Shown: piece by piece, positions 24,204 to 27,191 of the stretch
Numbering within the stretch: the first letter of the stretch is position 1
How the letters are laid out: every line of letters begins with the position of its first letter
Source: UBA5078 sp963977405
Lineage (GTDB): Bacteria > Pseudomonadota > Gammaproteobacteria > Pseudomonadales > Pseudohongiellaceae
Direction of reading: 5' to 3'
Length of the DNA stretch: 27,191 nt
NCBI GenBank assembly: GCA_963977405.1
Contig: CAXBOY010000036.1
Coordinates: forward strand, 1 to 27,191
The notes under the pieces: model-generated
What the model saw: the letters and a program-made list of their open reading frames with translations, nothing else
Databases searched by the model: none
Told to the model about the DNA's origin: nothing
Program-made: the position numbers and the translations under genes

Positions 24204-24638
24204 ATGCCTAAGCACAGCATGTTACTAGATTACGCCTTACTTTTTCTAAGCGCCTTCATTGCCGCCACCATCATGCCTTTTTATTCAGAGGCCTTCCTCT
24301 ATGTGCTACTACAAGAGGCCCCTACACCCCTGCTGCCAATACTGATCGCCACCGCGGGTAATGTGCTGGGCGCCTGCGTCAATTGGTGGCTGGGTAGAGA
24401 GATCCTCCGCTTCCGCGACCGGCGCTGGTTCTACTTCAACGACCGACAGATCGACAAGGCCCAGCGCGGCTTCCAGCGCTATGGCTTGTGGACGCTACTA
24501 TTTTCTTGGGTGCCAATAATTGGCGACCCTCTAACGCTGATAGCAGGAGTTCTGAAGGTGCGCTTCGGGGTTTTCCTGTGCCTCGTGACCATAGGCAAGG
24601 CTGCGCGCTACGGCTTCATCGCCTGGCTAGCGCTCTGA
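24204..24638 (+). CDS. YqaA-like VTT/DedA-type membrane protein
   Basis: 144-residue inner-membrane protein of the YqaA group, small relatives of DedA/SNARE-associated (VTT) proteins. The shared pattern with E. coli YqaA is clear: FLSAFIAATIMPFYSEAFL near the N-terminus, ATAGNVLGACVNWWLGR (G-N-x-L-G-x-x-x-N-x-x-L-G-R), then RYGLWTLLFSWVPIIGDPLTLIAGVLKVRFG and GKAARY. The SW-P-x-x-GDPL re-entrant helix is the family core. I use the ATG at 24204; upstream in-frame sequence to 24105 overlaps the divergent helicase promoter region, and an internal ATG at 24219 is possible. DedA-type proteins are lipid flippases or affect proton balance; this subgroup is untested. Confidence 0.88.
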   Translation: MPKHSMLLDYALLFLSAFIAATIMPFYSEAFLYVLLQEAPTPLLPILIATAGNVLGACVNWWLGREILRFRDRRWFYFNDRQIDKAQRGFQRYGLWTLLFSWVPIIGDPLTLIAGVLKVRFGVFLCLVTIGKAARYGFIAWLAL

Positions 24639-24651
24639 CTCTAGGACTTAC

Positions 24652-24722
24652 GATCAAAGGGGTCAGAGTAACTTGATCCCACAGCTGAAGGCTGGTGGGA
24701 TCAAGTTACTCTGACCCCTTTG
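24652..24722. repeat. REPIN-like palindrome 1
   Basis: Perfect 28-bp inverted repeat (24655-24682 with 24695-24722) around a 12-nt loop, 13 bp after the YqaA-like stop. Its outer 23 bp (CAAAGGGGTCAGAGTAACTT and the next three bases) recur at the second palindrome near 25.6 kb. This layout, two REP units head to head, fits a REPIN mobilised by a REP-associated (RAYT) transposase elsewhere in the genome. It may also terminate transcription. Confidence 0.8.
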
Positions 24723-24800
24723 GTTCCATTCCCACCATGGAAGTGCCAGTATTAAAGCCAGAACTCCTAATAATTAATCTATACACAAGCGGAGCACGCA

Positions 24801-25568
24801 ATGAAATCATCTAAACCGTCTCTATTGAAACTACTGGCAAGCGCCTCACTCTTAACTCTCGCAATGGCAAGTGCGAGTAGCTTTGCGGCTGAGGCCAATG
24901 TCGCTGCGGCTTTAGCACACTCCGATCGACCGAGCGAAGACGCCGCGGCCGATGTCGACCGCAAGCCGGCGCAGGTACTGGCATTTGCCGGGCTGAACAC
25001 GGGCATGGACGTTCTAGAGCTCGAGGCAGGGGGCGGTTATTACACCGAGATACTAAGCAGAGCAGTGGGCGAAAACGGCAGCGTGATCCTGCACCACCCA
25101 CCCGGCCTGATGAGTTTCGTTGGCGATGGCATCGATCTGCGCACCGCGAATAATCGACTATCCAATGTCACGGTCAGCATCAGTAATTTCGATGCCTTAG
25201 ATGCCGCCGATAACTCCATCGACATGGTCACATGGATTCTAGGGCCACATGAGCTGGGCTTCGCTCCCGAAGACGTGAGTCTGGGTGATCCAAACGGCGC
25301 GTTCAGCGAGATCGTGCGAGTCTTGAAGCCGGGCGGAGTGTTGTTGGCCTCAGACCATATTGCCCCGAACGGCGCCGGACTAGAGGCAGGAGGGACCTTG
25401 CATCGCATTGAGGAGAGTCTGGTTACTAAGATGGCCACGGATGCGGGCCTCACAGTCGTCGGCTCCTCTGATCTTCTCAAGAACCCTGACGACCCACTGA
25501 CGGCAAGCGTGTTCTCCCCAGCCATTCGGGGCAATACCAGCCAGTTCATCGTCTTGTATAGGAAATGA
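24801..25568 (+). CDS. Exported class I SAM-methyltransferase-like protein (COG4798-like)
   Basis: 255-residue protein with a Sec signal peptide (Lys-rich start, hydrophobic core LLASASLLTLAMASAS, likely cleavage after SSFAA at residue 30) and a Rossmann methyltransferase domain. A family block (SDRPSEDAAADVDRKPAQVL, residues 41-60) precedes motif I VLELEAGGGYYTEIL (71-85). A motif-IV-like SIDMVTWILGPHELG and the post-motif IVRVLKPGGVLLASDH follow. The sequence pattern matches the predicted methyltransferases of COG4798, often with signal peptides, whose substrate is unknown. The ATG at 24801 has GCGGAG seven bases upstream. The gene is bracketed by two near-identical REPIN palindromes, the second starting directly after its stop codon. 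Confidence 0.85.
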   Translation: MKSSKPSLLKLLASASLLTLAMASASSFAAEANVAAALAHSDRPSEDAAADVDRKPAQVLAFAGLNTGMDVLELEAGGGYYTEILSRAVGENGSVILHHPPGLMSFVGDGIDLRTANNRLSNVTVSISNFDALDAADNSIDMVTWILGPHELGFAPEDVSLGDPNGAFSEIVRVLKPGGVLLASDHIAPNGAGLEAGGTLHRIEESLVTKMATDAGLTVVGSSDLLKNPDDPLTASVFSPAIRGNTSQFIVLYRK

Positions 25569-25634
25569 GATCAAAGGGGTGATCAAAGGGGTCAGAGTAA
25601 CTTGATGGATCAAGTTACTCTGACCCCTTTGATC
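25569..25634. repeat. REPIN-like palindrome 2 with partial tandem copy
   Basis: Perfect 26-bp inverted repeat (25581-25606 with 25609-25634) with only a 2-nt loop, preceded by a direct partial repeat GATCAAAGGGGT (25569-25580) of its own outer end. The arms match those of the palindrome at 24655-24722. It begins at the base after the methyltransferase stop and ends 46 bp before the next start. Confidence 0.82.
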
Positions 25635-25679
25635 GATGACCGCCTACAGCCACCTTCCCCACAACTAAGGAACTCATGT

Positions 25680-26867
25680 ATGAGTCGTAATTTCCTCGCA
25701 ATGCTCGCGCTCGTTGTCACCTGTGCACTTCACGGGCAGCTGGCTCTGGCACAGGGTCGTCAAGTGCCGTATCCATTGCCCTCAGAGCCTGTGTTTCTGG
25801 ACACCTTCAACTCCAAGATAAAAGTGACTGTGGTCGCCAGCGGCATCTCCCGCCCCTTCAGTTTCGCGGTGCTTCCCGATGGTGACATGTTGATCACCGA
25901 CCGCTACGCGCCGGCCCTTCGCGTCATTAGAGATGGCGTGCTCGACCCGACTCCCCTACTAGGTCTGCCCGAGATTCGAACCGGCTTCCATTCGGGCCTA
26001 TTGGATATCGAAACTCACCCCGACTTCGCAGCAAACCGCATGGTTTACTTCACCTACCATAAGGCTCTTGAGACTGAGGGGGAGTACGCCCTAACATTAG
26101 GCCGAGCACGCTACGATGGCGGCGCGGCACTCACGAACTTCGAAGAACTGTTTGTGGGCACACCGATGACAAACTCCGGTGGTTCACGGCTGATATTCGC
26201 GCCCGATGGCAAACTCTTTATCACCGTCGGCGGCGCCATGGGTCGGCTTCCTTATGCGCAGGATTTGACTCGATTAGAGGGCAAGGTATTACGTCTTAAC
26301 CAAGATGGTTCCGTGCCCTCCGACAATCCCTTCATCGGCGAAGCCGATGTCCGCCCTGAAATCTATTCCTATGGGCACCGCGATCAATATGGTTTAGCGA
26401 TACACCCCACCACAGGCCAGCTCTTCCACGCCGAACTCGGCCCAATCGGCGGAGACTCAATCAATATCATCAAGGCAGGCGCCAATTATGGCTGGCCCCT
26501 CTATGGCTACGGCAGCTACAACGATGGCGAGCCGATGGAGCACTTACACCGCGACGGCATAGAGCCCTCCCTAATAATCTGGCAACCTGGCATCGTGCCC
26601 TCGGGTTTACTCTTCTATACCGGCGATGCATTCCCTCAATGGCAGGGCAACCTGTTTGCCGGCAGCATCCAACGCGGCCGAGTTCCGGGCACGGGCGGAC
26701 TAGAGCGCATAGTGTTCGACAATAAGATGTGGGAGCAACAGCGCGAGACCCTAGTAACAGAACTACGCCAAAGAGTCCGCGACATCGCCCAGGGCCCTGA
26801 CGGCTTCATTTACCTACTAACCGAAGAGGAAAACGGCGCTGTACTGCGCGTGGAGCCCGCCCAGTGA
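25680..26867 (+). CDS. Exported glucose/sorbosone-dehydrogenase-like beta-propeller
   Basis: 395-residue protein of the soluble PQQ-dependent sugar dehydrogenase family (GSDH, YliI-like). It has a signal peptide (residues 1-24, LVVTCALHGQLALA|QGR) and a six-bladed propeller. Recognisable blocks are GFHSGLLDIETHPDF (102-116), GKVLRLNQDGSVPSDNPF (201-218), YSYGHRDQYGLAIHP (229-243) with Arg234, and a GGDSINIIKAGANYGWP block. Against Acinetobacter sGDH, Arg228 is kept, but the catalytic base His144 and its partner Asp163 align with Ser166 and Gly185. Sugar oxidation is therefore doubtful. The ATG at 25680 has AAGGA upstream; an in-frame start at 25602 lies inside the REPIN and is rejected. Confidence 0.87.
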   Translation: MSRNFLAMLALVVTCALHGQLALAQGRQVPYPLPSEPVFLDTFNSKIKVTVVASGISRPFSFAVLPDGDMLITDRYAPALRVIRDGVLDPTPLLGLPEIRTGFHSGLLDIETHPDFAANRMVYFTYHKALETEGEYALTLGRARYDGGAALTNFEELFVGTPMTNSGGSRLIFAPDGKLFITVGGAMGRLPYAQDLTRLEGKVLRLNQDGSVPSDNPFIGEADVRPEIYSYGHRDQYGLAIHPTTGQLFHAELGPIGGDSINIIKAGANYGWPLYGYGSYNDGEPMEHLHRDGIEPSLIIWQPGIVPSGLLFYTGDAFPQWQGNLFAGSIQRGRVPGTGGLERIVFDNKMWEQQRETLVTELRQRVRDIAQGPDGFIYLLTEEENGAVLRVEPAQ

Positions 26868-26960
26868 GCATCTACCAAAAATCTGCGTTTAGGTCGTAAC
26901 TGCATAACCGGAAGGCTAGAGTGGGCTGAGTTCTTCCACAGATCGTCATCAATCGGACCC

Positions 26961-26986
26961 TTCGCTTGCAAGGCAAGCTCCTACAG
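26961..26986 (-). repeat. REP-like element
   Basis: On the minus strand it begins CTGTAGGAGCTTGCC and contains GCTTGC-CTT-GCAAGC, resembling Pseudomonas-type REP sequences (GTAGGAGC then a palindromic core). It is a different family from the palindromes at 24.7 and 25.6 kb. Confidence 0.55.
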
Positions 26987-27103
26987 TCAGTGGGTTCTAT
27001 CAAGTTTGAGCATGATTGAACCTGCCTAACAAAAGAGCGCTGTTCAAAGTCGTAAGCTCTGAACAAGAGGGGCAGTGTGGGGTGCTTCGATGCAGGACCA
27101 TGA

Positions 27104-27120
27104 GCCGCCCGGACGGCGGC
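27104..27120. repeat. GC-rich palindrome
   Basis: GCCGCC-CGGAC-GGCGGC, a perfect 6-bp inverted repeat with no T-run after it on either strand. It is followed by CCCCATGGATGGGTTCACGG, a type of intergenic sequence that often recurs in gammaproteobacterial genomes; this last point is from memory and unchecked. Confidence 0.4.
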
Positions 27121-27191
27121 GACTGAGCCCCCATGGATGGGTTCACGGCGTGTCCAGCAGCGAAGTACGCCGCAGTGCCACTCGCGCTACG

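Larger units (their letters stand above)
26868..27191. other. Non-coding tail of the window
   Basis: 324 bases without a credible gene. It holds a REP-like element (26961-26986), a GC-rich stem (27104-27109 with 27115-27120) and repeat-like sequence to the edge. No tRNA, rRNA or promoter is recognisable. Confidence 0.6.

Noticed and set aside
24652..25634. CRISPR-like repeats
   Set aside because: Only two palindromic units about 0.85 kb apart with a gene between them; no regular spacers and no cas genes.
25602..25679. Upstream start of the propeller protein inside the REPIN
   Set aside because: The 26 extra residues come from the repeat and the region after it; the ATG at 25680 begins a proper signal peptide and has a ribosome site.
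26872..27066. 64-residue open frame on the minus strand
   Set aside because: It runs across the REP-like element, has no ribosome site and no family-like sequence.
27061..27191. Possible structural RNA gene at the right edge
   Set aside because: I could not fold a tRNA cloverleaf or match rRNA; the short palindrome and repeat-like text fit intergenic repeats better.

Overview
The window reads as chromosomal DNA of a Gram-negative, aerobic, probably marine or aquatic gammaproteobacterium. This is judged from the gene families: the biosynthetic SpeA/SpeB pair, YgfB (UPF0149), YfbR, YaeQ, DUF2058, DUF1415, YqaA, an SrmB-like helicase, RND efflux and a TonB-dependent receptor. I cannot name a genus. 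Coding density is high and most genes sit on the minus strand. I see no tRNA, rRNA, CRISPR array, prophage or insertion sequence. The only repeat-type DNA is two REPIN-like palindromes near 24.7 and 25.6 kb and REP-like sequence in the last 300 bases.

Layout. (1) 1-4933, minus: a drug-efflux locus with an RND inner-membrane pump (cut by the window edge), its membrane-fusion protein and a TetR repressor. The same 16-bp palindrome lies inside the -35/-10 spacer of both the efflux promoter and the tetR promoter, so the circuit can be read from the DNA. (2) 4953-10930, minus: a tight five-gene operon with a CvfB-type S1 RNA-binding protein, a YgfB-family protein, an exported amidase, agmatinase (speB) and arginine decarboxylase (speA), i.e. 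arginine to agmatine to putrescine plus three less obvious partners. (3) 10949-15593, minus: a TetA-like MFS exporter, a fumarylacetoacetate-hydrolase-family enzyme carrying a signal peptide, and a TonB-dependent receptor, with several hairpins between them. (4) 15748-17325, plus: DUF2058, DoxX and YaeQ. (5) 17297-21797, minus: yfbR, a divergent phosphoenolpyruvate carboxylase and an MHS-family transporter whose start overlaps the ppc stop. (6) 21985-22320, plus: a small orphan membrane protein. (7) 22313-24087, minus: a DEAD-box helicase and DUF1415. (8) 24204-26867, plus: a YqaA-like membrane protein, an exported methyltransferase-like protein bracketed by two REPIN palindromes, and an exported glucose/sorbosone-dehydrogenase-like beta-propeller that appears to lack the catalytic His/Asp pair. 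(9) 26868-27191: non-coding, REP-like.

No single locus is an obvious new defence or mobile system. The most unusual items are the periplasmic FAH enzyme beside a TonB receptor and exporter, the exported amidase inside the polyamine operon, the propeller with its catalytic dyad replaced, the REPIN-bracketed exported methyltransferase gene, and the legible TetR/efflux switch.
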